A stretch of 33,519 bases of DNA from an uncultured Bacillota bacterium (lineage in GTDB: Bacteria > Bacillota_I > Bacilli_A > Erysipelotrichales > Coprobacillaceae). A program made the translations under genes and the position numbers. Under the pieces are notes generated by a model, which saw only the letters and a list, made by a program, of their open reading frames with translations, ran no database searches and was not told the origin of the DNA. How positions within the stretch are numbered: position 1 is the first letter of the stretch; the number at the start of each line of letters is the position of its first letter. The stretch spans positions 1 through 33,519 of the forward strand of contig CASETM010000102.1 of assembly GCA_949290865.1 (NCBI GenBank). The letters run 5' to 3'. Positions 15,656-22,917 of this stretch are shown one piece after another.

Positions 15656-16573
15656 ATGATCGAGCATTGTATTATCCATTCACAGTTTGATCAGTTACCT
15701 ATTGATATACTGATTAGTGCCCCATGCCATCCTCATGCCATCATTCAGTTTTCTCATGGTATGTGCGAACATAAAGAAAGATACCGCGATTTTATTTCTT
15801 TTTTGAACAAGCATGGCTATGCCTGCTGTATCCACGATCATCGTGGACATGGTCAAAGCATCCGTCAAAAAGATGATTTGGGATATTTATATGACTATGC
15901 TGAAACTGCTCTTGTCGAAGATCTTCATCAGCTGACGGTATTTATGAAAAAACGCTATCCTGATCTGCCCATATATTTATGTGGACATTCCATGGGCTCA
16001 CTAATAGTCAAATGTTATCTGCAGAAATACGATCAGGATGTCGACGGTGTAATTTTCATGGGATATCCCCGTTATCACAGCCTTTGTTACCCCATTTTGC
16101 TGCTAACTTCAATTCTGACAAAAATAAGAAATGATCATTATCGTCCACATAAACTTTTTTTTATTGCTGATCGTCTGCTTAATCGAAAATACAACACTCA
16201 AACAGAATACAGCTGGATTTCCAGTGATACACAAACTGTCACAACATTCAATCAGGATCCTTTCTGTCATTTCAGCTATACGATCAATGGTTTACAGACC
16301 ATTATTCGATTAATGATCAAAGCACATCAAAAACAGATAAATGCCTGTCACCAAGACCTTTTTATCCTGTTTCTTGCCGGAACCAGCGATCCCTTTTTAA
16401 TGAGCAAAAAAAATATCGCTGATACTATCCAGCAATTCAAAAAAGCCGGTTACCAAAAAATCAGTTTTCATCTGTTCAAAGATATGCGCCATGAGCTGCT
16501 TAATGAAACAAAGAAAGAACTGGTCTATCACTATATTCTTAAAACCCTGCAGTCATGGCAGAACACAAAATAA
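15656..16573 (+). CDS. Alpha/beta hydrolase of the monoacylglycerol lipase / lysophospholipase type
   Basis: A 305-aa Hydrolase_4-type protein. Characteristic stretches are QFSHGMCEHKERY (oxyanion region with HG), CIHDHRGHGQS, the nucleophile elbow GHSMGS, an acid in AGTSDPFLM, and the histidine in DMRHELLNE. The family cleaves lysophospholipids or monoacylglycerols; the substrate here is inferred. The protein has no signal peptide. GAGGTGAT serves as ribosome site and a good promoter lies directly upstream, so it is a single-gene unit, convergent with thrS over a shared terminator. Confidence 0.85.
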   Translation: MIEHCIIHSQFDQLPIDILISAPCHPHAIIQFSHGMCEHKERYRDFISFLNKHGYACCIHDHRGHGQSIRQKDDLGYLYDYAETALVEDLHQLTVFMKKRYPDLPIYLCGHSMGSLIVKCYLQKYDQDVDGVIFMGYPRYHSLCYPILLLTSILTKIRNDHYRPHKLFFIADRLLNRKYNTQTEYSWISSDTQTVTTFNQDPFCHFSYTINGLQTIIRLMIKAHQKQINACHQDLFILFLAGTSDPFLMSKKNIADTIQQFKKAGYQKISFHLFKDMRHELLNETKKELVYHYILKTLQSWQNTK

Positions 16574-16600
16574 AACTGCCAACATTACGTATTGGCAGTT
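16574..16600. terminator. Bidirectional terminator between hydrolase and thrS
   Basis: AACTGCCAA/TTGGCAGTT, 9-bp stem, 9-nt loop, just after the hydrolase stop and 10 nt beyond the thrS stop. T runs on both sides are interrupted. Confidence 0.7.
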
Positions 16601-16609
16601 TCCCATTTC

Positions 16610-18358
16610 TTATCTTTTTTCTTTAATTTCTGTTTTCAGCATATCAATGAATTCCTGCATTGAAACCGTTGTTGCTTTCTGTTCACCGTGTTTACGATAT
16701 GTGACAGTTTTCTGTTCACGTTCATTGTTTCCTAAAACCAGAATATAATTGGCTTTTTGCATCTGTGCTTCACGAATACGATATCCCAGTTTTTCATCAC
16801 GACTGTCCATTTCTACCAGGAAATCCTGATCAGTCAAAATATCATAGACTTCCTGTGCATATTCTAAATGATATTCATTATTGACAGGCAGGATCTTAAC
16901 CTGAACAGGAGCCAGCCATAATGGCAGATTTCCTTTTGTTTCTTCCAGAATATAAGCCATAAATCTGTCTAATGAACCAAGGATTGCTCTGTGAAGAACA
17001 ACTGGCGTTTTCTTACTTCCATCCTTATCAACATAAGTTAAATTAAATTTAGCAGGCAGACAAAAATCAAGCTGACAGGTTGACAAAGTATATTCATTAC
17101 CAATAGCTGGTTTAACATTGACATCCAACTTTGGACCGTAGAAAGCAGCTTCTCCAATTTCTTCAGTATACTCGATTCCCAGTTCATTCATAACTTCTCT
17201 TAATTCATTTTCTGCTTTATTCCACATTTCATCATCATCATGATATTTTTCCTTATCATCTGGATCACGAAGTGATAAAACACAACGGTAATCAGTAATT
17301 CCAAAATCTTTATAAACATCAAGGATCAGATCAACAACAGCCGCAAATTCCGATTTGATCTGTTCTGGAGTTACAAATAAATGCGCGTCATTCTGACAGA
17401 AATGTCTGCCTCTTTCGATTCCTTTCACTGCACCACTGGCTTCAAATCTAAAATCATGAGCAATTTCTCCGATACGAACAGGCAGATTCTTATAAGAATG
17501 CAGCTTATTTGCATAAATCATCATATGATGAGGACAGTTCATTGGACGTAAAACGAAAGATTCTCCTTCCATTTCCATGGCTGGGAACATATTATCTTTA
17601 TAATGATCCCAGTGTCCTGATGTCTTATATAAGTTTACTGTTCCAACCGCTGGTGTCAAAACGTGAAGATAACCCAGTTTTCTTTCTTTTCGTTTGATAT
17701 AGTTTTCCAGTTTCTGCCAGATTGCATAACCTTTAGGCAAATACATTGGCAATCCTCGTCCAATCAAATCATCAACCATGAACAGTTCCATTTCACGACC
17801 AATCTTACGATGATCTCTTTCTTTGGCCTCTTCCAGCAGTCTTAAATGTTCTTCCAGCTCTTCAGCCGTTGGGAAACATACCCCATAAATACGCTGTAAG
17901 ACCTTATTGTTTTTATCACCTTTCCAGTATGCTCCAGAATGTTTGATCAGTTTGAAATTCTTGCATTTCTTGACAGTGTCAACATGTGGTCCTCGGCACA
18001 AATCTGTAAAATCACCCTGGGTATAACATGAGATATTCCCATCATCAAGATGAGAAATCAGATCCAGTTTATATTCATCATCTTTAAACATTTCTAAAGC
18101 TTCTGCTTTAGAAATTTCATGTCTGACAATTCGTTTACCATCTTTGCAGATCTTTTTCATTTCCTTTTCAATTTTCGCAATATCTTCATCATTGATTACA
18201 TCATCACCCAGATCAACATCATAATAAAATCCTTCTGCAACAACTGGTCCAACCCAGAATTTCGCATGAGGATATAAATGTCTGATTGCCTGTGCCATCA
18301 CATGAGCACAAGAGTGATTCAATGTACTTAGTTCTTCATTTTCTTTAAAATCAATCAT
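16610..18358 (-). CDS. thrS: Threonyl-tRNA synthetase lacking the TGS domain
   Basis: A 582-aa enzyme charging tRNA-Thr. The protein opens directly with the editing domain: HSCAH (H15, H19) pairs with the CYTQGDFTDLCRGPHVD stretch as the usual metal/editing site. The class II catalytic core carries RPMNCPHHM, GRHFCQNDAH and VVLHRAILGS, which hold the zinc Cys and two His, and the last 100 residues are the anticodon-binding domain. Typical bacterial ThrRS is about 640 aa with a 60-residue TGS domain in front; that domain is absent. The start is firm, because AAGGAG and the T-box terminator sit immediately upstream. Confidence 0.95.
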   Translation of the reverse strand: MIDFKENEELSTLNHSCAHVMAQAIRHLYPHAKFWVGPVVAEGFYYDVDLGDDVINDEDIAKIEKEMKKICKDGKRIVRHEISKAEALEMFKDDEYKLDLISHLDDGNISCYTQGDFTDLCRGPHVDTVKKCKNFKLIKHSGAYWKGDKNNKVLQRIYGVCFPTAEELEEHLRLLEEAKERDHRKIGREMELFMVDDLIGRGLPMYLPKGYAIWQKLENYIKRKERKLGYLHVLTPAVGTVNLYKTSGHWDHYKDNMFPAMEMEGESFVLRPMNCPHHMMIYANKLHSYKNLPVRIGEIAHDFRFEASGAVKGIERGRHFCQNDAHLFVTPEQIKSEFAAVVDLILDVYKDFGITDYRCVLSLRDPDDKEKYHDDDEMWNKAENELREVMNELGIEYTEEIGEAAFYGPKLDVNVKPAIGNEYTLSTCQLDFCLPAKFNLTYVDKDGSKKTPVVLHRAILGSLDRFMAYILEETKGNLPLWLAPVQVKILPVNNEYHLEYAQEVYDILTDQDFLVEMDSRDEKLGYRIREAQMQKANYILVLGNNEREQKTVTYRKHGEQKATTVSMQEFIDMLKTEIKEKR

Positions 18359-18383
18359 TGTTTTTCTCCTTATATCTTTTGTT

Positions 18384-18592
18384 TTGAAAAAAAACTCCCA
18401 TCCAAAGGACGAGAGTTTCGTGGTACCACCTTAATTCGCATATAGCCTCAAAACTTTAACGCAGTTAACGACAGTCTTTTTCAAGTGCAGCTATTAGGGA
18501 GTACTTAATATAGATCGTCAAGGTTTTCACCAGCCACCTTTTCTCTGTATCAGATTCTATAGAAAACATATCCTAAATCATCGCTTTTCTAT
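18384..18592 (-). promoter_or_regulatory. T-box riboswitch upstream of thrS (ACU specifier)
   Basis: T-box core AAGGTGGTACCACG at 18419-18432, terminator hairpin AAACTCTCGTCC/GGATGGGAGTTT at 18392-18418 followed by T. The specifier region AAGTACTCCC aligns with the two Phe leaders of this window and reads ACU (18500-18502), a threonine codon. Uncharged tRNA-Thr should turn on thrS. Confidence 0.88.
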
Positions 18593-18598
18593 ATATAA

Positions 18599-18629
18599 AT
18601 TATTCTAATCATTTATTCATTGTTGTCAA
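18599..18629 (-). promoter_or_regulatory. Possible promoter of the thrS leader
   Basis: Perfect TTGACA (18624-18629) inside the 3' end of the zinc-ribbon gene, 19-nt spacer, AATAAT (18599-18604). The long spacer lowers confidence. Confidence 0.45.
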
Positions 18630-18857
18630 CTGATTATTCGCTTTCATCAATGACTTTTCTTTAATTTTCTGACATTCCTCTTTAAAAGCATGATAAACAT
18701 ATTTTGTCTTGATGGGTTCATTTAATGTCAAAGTATCACATTTGAGACAATATAAGCCAATGATACCATTAATATCCAATATCCTGGTCCAGGGATCAGT
18801 TGCCCCACAAATACCACAGGATACAATCTTATCACGCTTTACAATCTGTACTCTCAT
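18609..18857 (-). CDS. Small zinc-ribbon protein of unknown function
   Basis: An 82-aa basic protein with two CxxC knuckles: CGIC near residue 14 and CLKC near residue 36, the usual spacing for one structural zinc. The rest is lysine-rich and helical. I do not recognise the family; nucleic-acid or ribosome binding is plausible but unproven. The ATG at 18857 is chosen because AGGTG precedes it at 6 nt; two further in-frame starts (ATG 18863, GTG 18866) overlap that ribosome site. It follows the pseudouridine synthase gene in the same direction with a 58-nt gap and no clear terminator, and its end overlaps the thrS -35 box. Confidence 0.7.
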   Translation of the reverse strand: MRVQIVKRDKIVSCGICGATDPWTRILDINGIIGLYCLKCDTLTLNEPIKTKYVYHAFKEECQKIKEKSLMKANNQLTTMNK

Positions 18858-18915
18858 TTTCATCACCTGTTTTCAGTATAGGCTTTTCAAAGCAAGAAAA
18901 ATGTCAAAGCATGGT

Positions 18916-19641
18916 TTAATCTTTATTATTCACAAGTTTTTTCAGATCTTTAATTTCCTGAGGTTTCAGACGACGATATTCGCCCGGTTTTAATCCTTTC
19001 AGATTAACACAACCAATCGATACACGATGCAGCCTTTTTACTGGATAGCCGACACTTTCAAACATTTTTTTAACCTGACGGTTTTTCCCTTCATACAGCT
19101 TGATCAAAAGCACCGTTGACTTATGTTTCATATCTTTATGAGTCACTCTGATTTTACAAGGCAAGGTTTTCTGTCCTTCAAGATAAACACCTGTTTCCAG
19201 TTGGTGCAGTTCTTCACCATTGATCAGACCTTTGATCGTCACTTCATAAATTTTTTCCAGATGACTTCTTGGATGCATGATCATATTCGCAAATTCACCA
19301 TCATTAGACATGATTAGTGCTCCAGTTGTATCATAATCCAGTCTACCTACCGGATAAATTCTTTCATCAACCTTATCAAAATAATCAATAACCGTCTTTC
19401 TGTCAAATTCATCACTTAAAGTACAGACACATCCCTGTGGTTTATAAAACAGATAATAGACTTTATTTTCACCAACGATCGCTTTACCATCAACCAGAAC
19501 GACGTCTCCTGATTTAACCTTCGTTCCCAGTTCTTTGACGATGACCCCATTAACCATCACTCTTCCCTGCTTAATAAGGTCCTCAGCTTTCCTTCTTGAA
19601 GTATATCCGCTTGCTGCGATATATTTTTGCAGTCTTTCCAT
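18916..19641 (-). CDS. rluB: RsuA/RluB-family rRNA pseudouridine synthase
   Basis: A 241-aa enzyme isomerising uridine to pseudouridine in rRNA. An S4 RNA-binding domain occupies residues 1-48 (LQKYIAASGYTSRRKAEDLI). The catalytic domain has VYYLFYKPQGCVCT and the active-site GRLDYDTTGAL with D102. Single-site enzymes of this subfamily act on 23S (RluB) or 16S (RsuA) rRNA; Bacillota members with this length are usually of the RluB type, so the symbol is the likely one rather than a proven one. It is divergent from the thrE gene pair with about 145 nt between the starts. Confidence 0.88.
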   Translation of the reverse strand: MERLQKYIAASGYTSRRKAEDLIKQGRVMVNGVIVKELGTKVKSGDVVLVDGKAIVGENKVYYLFYKPQGCVCTLSDEFDRKTVIDYFDKVDERIYPVGRLDYDTTGALIMSNDGEFANMIMHPRSHLEKIYEVTIKGLINGEELHQLETGVYLEGQKTLPCKIRVTHKDMKHKSTVLLIKLYEGKNRQVKKMFESVGYPVKRLHRVSIGCVNLKGLKPGEYRRLKPQEIKDLKKLVNNKD

Positions 19642-19757
19642 ACAATCACCTACTTTAGTAAAGTATTATACATAATTTCCACTTTTATGCAATGGCTTTT
19701 TACACAAAAAAACTTGTTTATAATCAGGCATTTTTCTCTTTTCTTTACTAAAGAAAA

Positions 19758-19766
19758 TGATATACT
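19758..19766 (+). promoter_or_regulatory. Extended -10 promoter of the thrE-tmcAL unit
   Basis: TGATATACT, 20 nt before the proposed ATG; no good -35 box. Confidence 0.5.
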
Positions 19767-19785
19767 TTGTATTGGTGATTATACG

Positions 19786-20541
19786 ATGATAGAAAATGAT
19801 TTATTATTGAAAAATATAAGTGAAATTGGCCGCCTGTTATTAAAACATGGTGCTGAAATATATCGTGTTGAAGAAAGCCTGGAAAGAATGTGCGAAAGCT
19901 ATCATTTTGAAGATATTGGTGTTTTTGCGTTACCTTCATACTTTACCTTAAGTGTCACATTTCAGGATGGTACGACATCTTCAATCACAAAAAGAACAAC
20001 ACAAAACCGCAACAATCTCGATGCCATATATGAACTGAACAATCTGGTCAGGTATATCTGTTTTGAAAAACCTGATCATACTTATATAGAAAAAGAAATC
20101 CAAAAAATCAAAAAACAGGAACCTAACATGTATCTTGTTTTTTTAGGCTACGGTTTAGGTTCCGGTGCTTTTGCTATATTTTTTGGTGGTGGTTTATATG
20201 AAATGATCGGTGCTGCATTTATTGGCTTTATCATTTATTTTTTTATCTGGCTTCATGAAATTTTGAAGGTCAACGCTCTGATTCGAACCATGCTTTCCAG
20301 CATGCTAATCACTTTTCTGGCCGATCTTCTTTTTCGTTTTCATCTCATTGTTAACATGGATACTGTTGTCATTGGCTGTCTGATGATCCTGGTTCCAGGA
20401 ATGGCCATGACCAACAGTTTAAGAGATATTATTGATGGTAATTATTTATCGGGACAGGCACGTCTATCAGAAGCTTTCTTTATCGCAACAGCGATTGCTG
20501 TAGGTGTCGGTCTGGTCCGCGTCTTGATGGGAGGAATATAA
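19786..20541 (+). CDS. ThrE-family threonine/serine exporter, N-terminal subunit
   Basis: A 251-aa membrane protein with a soluble N-terminal half of about 110 residues (LLKHGAEIYRVEESLERM, then FTLSVTFQDGTTS) and about five membrane helices in the second half, ending in the conserved region LVPGMAMTNSLRDIIDGNYLSG. This matches the first domain of ThrE, which exports threonine and serine by proton antiport. In many Bacillota ThrE is split into two genes, as here. The start at 19786 aligns with the family N-terminus; an upstream extension in frame would run back across the promoter and is not family-like. One-base overlap with the next gene. Confidence 0.85.
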   Translation: MIENDLLLKNISEIGRLLLKHGAEIYRVEESLERMCESYHFEDIGVFALPSYFTLSVTFQDGTTSSITKRTTQNRNNLDAIYELNNLVRYICFEKPDHTYIEKEIQKIKKQEPNMYLVFLGYGLGSGAFAIFFGGGLYEMIGAAFIGFIIYFFIWLHEILKVNALIRTMLSSMLITFLADLLFRFHLIVNMDTVVIGCLMILVPGMAMTNSLRDIIDGNYLSGQARLSEAFFIATAIAVGVGLVRVLMGGI

Positions 20542-20990
20542 TGGAACATCTCATTCAATGTATAGCTGCCTTTTTTGGCTGTATCGGTTTTTCTTTTGTT
20601 TTTAGAATTCATAAAAATTTTCGTTTTGCACTGATTGGTTCACTGGGTGGAACAATTGGCTGGATCGCCTATCTATTTCTACAGAACTATTTTACGGTTA
20701 TTCTGGCAAATCTGTTTGCGATGATGCTGATTGCTTTATACAGTGAAATCATGGCAAGATTTTTAAAAGCTCCGGCAACGATTTTTATTGTTGTTGGCTG
20801 TTTTCCACTTGTTCCAGGAAAAGGCATCTATCAGACCATGCTCTATCTGGTTTCCAATAATAAAACAATGTTTATGAACAGTCTGTTAGAAACTGTCGGT
20901 ATTGCTTTGGCTTTAGCCACTGCCATTTTGATTATTTCTACTATTTTTAAAGTTATCAAGAATGTAAGGAACTTAAGGTACAAATCATGA
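20541..20990 (+). CDS. ThrE-family threonine/serine exporter, C-terminal subunit
   Basis: A 149-aa protein of four to five membrane helices that corresponds to the second half of ThrE. Family-like segments are ALIGSLGGTIGWIAYL, ALYSEIMARFLKAPATIF and GCFPLVPGKGIYQTML. Start and the previous stop share one base (TAATG), and its stop overlaps the tmcAL start by 4 nt, so the two transporter halves are made in equal amounts and probably form one carrier in the membrane. Confidence 0.88.
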   Translation: MEHLIQCIAAFFGCIGFSFVFRIHKNFRFALIGSLGGTIGWIAYLFLQNYFTVILANLFAMMLIALYSEIMARFLKAPATIFIVVGCFPLVPGKGIYQTMLYLVSNNKTMFMNSLLETVGIALALATAILIISTIFKVIKNVRNLRYKS

Positions 20991-22132
20991 AAATATTAGG
21001 AGTCATTGTTGAATACAACCCTTTCCATACTGGACATCTTTATCATTTAGAACAAGCCAAAGCTCTTGTTAAGCCTGATCTGACCATAGCGGTCATGTCA
21101 GGAAATTTTGTTCAGCGTGGCGAAGTAGCCATCATTGATAAATGCAAACGCAGTGAAATCGCGGTACACCACGGGATCGATATCGTGATTGAACTGCCAC
21201 TTGTCTATGCGGTGCAAAGTGCAGACTATTTTTGTCATGGAGCCATTCATCTATTGAATGCCATTGGAGTCACAGATATCGTTTTTGGCAGTGAAAGCGG
21301 CGATATTGAACGGTTCAAAGACATTGCCTGTGCCATCAAGAATAGCCCTGAACGTTACAATGACGAAGTCAGAAAAGCCATGAATCAAGGATACCGCTAC
21401 CCCGATGCCTGCAATCAGGCTTTATCAAAGATTCTCAATAAAAGCATTACCACACCTAATGATCTGTTAGGTCTAGGCTATGTCAAAGAAATCATGGAAC
21501 ATGATTACCCCATTGAAATACACTGTATTCACAGAAGCAACGATTATCACGAGACATCTTTACAGAAAATCTCATCAGCAACCGCTTTGCGAATCGCCTT
21601 AAAAAACAATCAGAATGTCAAAGACTATCTCTTCGATATGTCTTATTACCAGCAGCTATACGATCAGGAAAAACTGTTTCCATTTTTAAAATATACGATC
21701 ATGACACAAAACCGTGACCAGCTGAAAAACTATCATCTGGTTGATGAAGGCATCGAAAATCTACTCAAGAAAAACATCATGCTTTACAGCAGCCATCATG
21801 ATTTTGTCGACAGTCTTACCAGCAGAAGATATACTCGCACCAGGATCCAAAGAATGCTGGTCCACATTCTGCTGCAAAATACCAAAGCAAATATTCAGGA
21901 AGCATTAAATACTGATTATATAAGAATTTTAAAAATGAATGATCAAGGTCAGCGTTATCTCAACACCATCAAAAAAAAAGCTCAGAAAAAACTGGTGACC
22001 AATCTGAAACAGCATCATCATCCTGCTTTAGATCTGGAAATCAAGGCAACCCGTCTTTTATCTTTGCTGGATCAGAATATTTACAGCAATGAACTGAAAA
22101 ATATACCTATATGCAAAAAGGATCAGGACTAA
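20987..22132 (+). CDS. tmcAL: tRNA(Met) cytidine acetate ligase
   Basis: A 381-aa protein of the TmcAL (former YlbM) family. It is a nucleotidyltransferase-fold enzyme that activates acetate with ATP and acetylates the wobble cytidine of elongator tRNA-Met. Visible motifs are EYNPFHTGHLYHL (nucleotide-binding HxGH-type), MSGNFVQRGEVAI, and VFGSESGDIERF. The C-terminal half is helical and basic, for tRNA binding. It overlaps the exporter gene by 4 nt, although no functional link is known. Length agrees with the family. A shared terminator overlaps its stop codon. Confidence 0.92.
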   Translation: MKILGVIVEYNPFHTGHLYHLEQAKALVKPDLTIAVMSGNFVQRGEVAIIDKCKRSEIAVHHGIDIVIELPLVYAVQSADYFCHGAIHLLNAIGVTDIVFGSESGDIERFKDIACAIKNSPERYNDEVRKAMNQGYRYPDACNQALSKILNKSITTPNDLLGLGYVKEIMEHDYPIEIHCIHRSNDYHETSLQKISSATALRIALKNNQNVKDYLFDMSYYQQLYDQEKLFPFLKYTIMTQNRDQLKNYHLVDEGIENLLKKNIMLYSSHHDFVDSLTSRRYTRTRIQRMLVHILLQNTKANIQEALNTDYIRILKMNDQGQRYLNTIKKKAQKKLVTNLKQHHHPALDLEIKATRLLSLLDQNIYSNELKNIPICKKDQD

Positions 22133-22152
22133 ATACCAGCCGTGATCCTTTT
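22116..22152. terminator. Bidirectional terminator between tmcAL and the LytTR gene
   Basis: AAAAGGATCA/TGATCCTTTT, 10-bp stem, loop 17 nt, overlapping the end of tmcAL and reaching the stop of the convergent regulator gene. Confidence 0.7.
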
Positions 22153-22819
22153 AATATTTCATCATATATTCGTGAAATGTCCTTAAAAACTGTTTTTTAT
22201 ATTTTTGACTGATGCGGATTTCATTTTTAGAATCATCATTGATCATATGAACATCCTGATCATCAATGCGATAGATATAATTCATATTGACTGCATATGT
22301 GCGATGAACCTGAATAAAACATCTGAGTTCGTTTACTTCAGCAAAAAAAGACTTAAGCGTCATTTTGACAACATATTCATTTTTATATGTGTGGACAATC
22401 AATTCATGAGCAAAACATTCAACATAGACGATATCATTAGCGGTCAGTTCTATTTCTTTTCGTGACTGCTGACTGATTTTCTGATTAAGATGAAAGATAA
22501 TTTTCATTTTGTTTTGCCTGTTTTTTATATAGGAAATATAAAACTCCTGAAAATCTTCAGAAATATGATTTCTCCTGAGTAAAAAACTCGTTTCTGTCTC
22601 AACTCCAGGATACTCATCACCTGTTATAACGACAGTAACTGCATCATCGCTGCTTTTCATTTGCCATTCTGCCTTCAAAAAAATAATATCAATATTCTTC
22701 ATTTCTGTTTCTGGCACCTCATGAAACACATCAATTTGGATATGCAAAAAAGAACGACACAGCTGATTTTTCAATTCATCAATACAGCTTTGATTATCAT
22801 CAATAATCAGACATCGCAT
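22151..22819 (-). CDS. LytTR-type regulator with degenerate receiver domain
   Basis: A 222-aa protein with the AgrA/LytR layout. Residues 1 to about 105 resemble a receiver: the acidic pair D7-D8 (CLIIDDNQ) is kept, but the strand that normally ends in the phospho-accepting Asp reads IDIIFLK, with K49 at that position, and the conserved C-terminal Lys appears to be Arg (LLRRN). Residues about 120-222 are a LytTR DNA-binding domain (IVYVECFAHELIVHT, FIQVHRTYAVNMNYI). It should bind direct repeats upstream of its targets, probably without phosphorylation. No histidine kinase is adjacent. GAGGTGAAATC precedes the ATG and a promoter lies at 22845-22872. Confidence 0.85.
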   Translation of the reverse strand: MRCLIIDDNQSCIDELKNQLCRSFLHIQIDVFHEVPETEMKNIDIIFLKAEWQMKSSDDAVTVVITGDEYPGVETETSFLLRRNHISEDFQEFYISYIKNRQNKMKIIFHLNQKISQQSRKEIELTANDIVYVECFAHELIVHTYKNEYVVKMTLKSFFAEVNELRCFIQVHRTYAVNMNYIYRIDDQDVHMINDDSKNEIRISQKYKKQFLRTFHEYMMKY

Positions 22820-22844
22820 GATTTCACCTCAACTCATCCTGTTT

Positions 22845-22872
22845 TTTATATCATAACATAATTCTCTCCCAA
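22845..22872 (-). promoter_or_regulatory. Promoter of the LytTR gene
   Basis: TTGGGA (22867-22872), 16 nt, TATAAA (22845-22850) on the minus strand. Confidence 0.5.
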
Positions 22873-22879
22873 TAAATTC

Positions 22880-22910
22880 AAAAAAGATCTTAGACACATG
22901 ATCTAAGATC
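22880..22910 (-). terminator. Terminator of pheS-pheT
   Basis: GATCTTAGA/TCTAAGATC, 9-bp stem, 7-nt loop, then six T on the minus strand, 8 nt after the pheT stop. Confidence 0.88.
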
Positions 22911-22917
22911 CTTTTTT

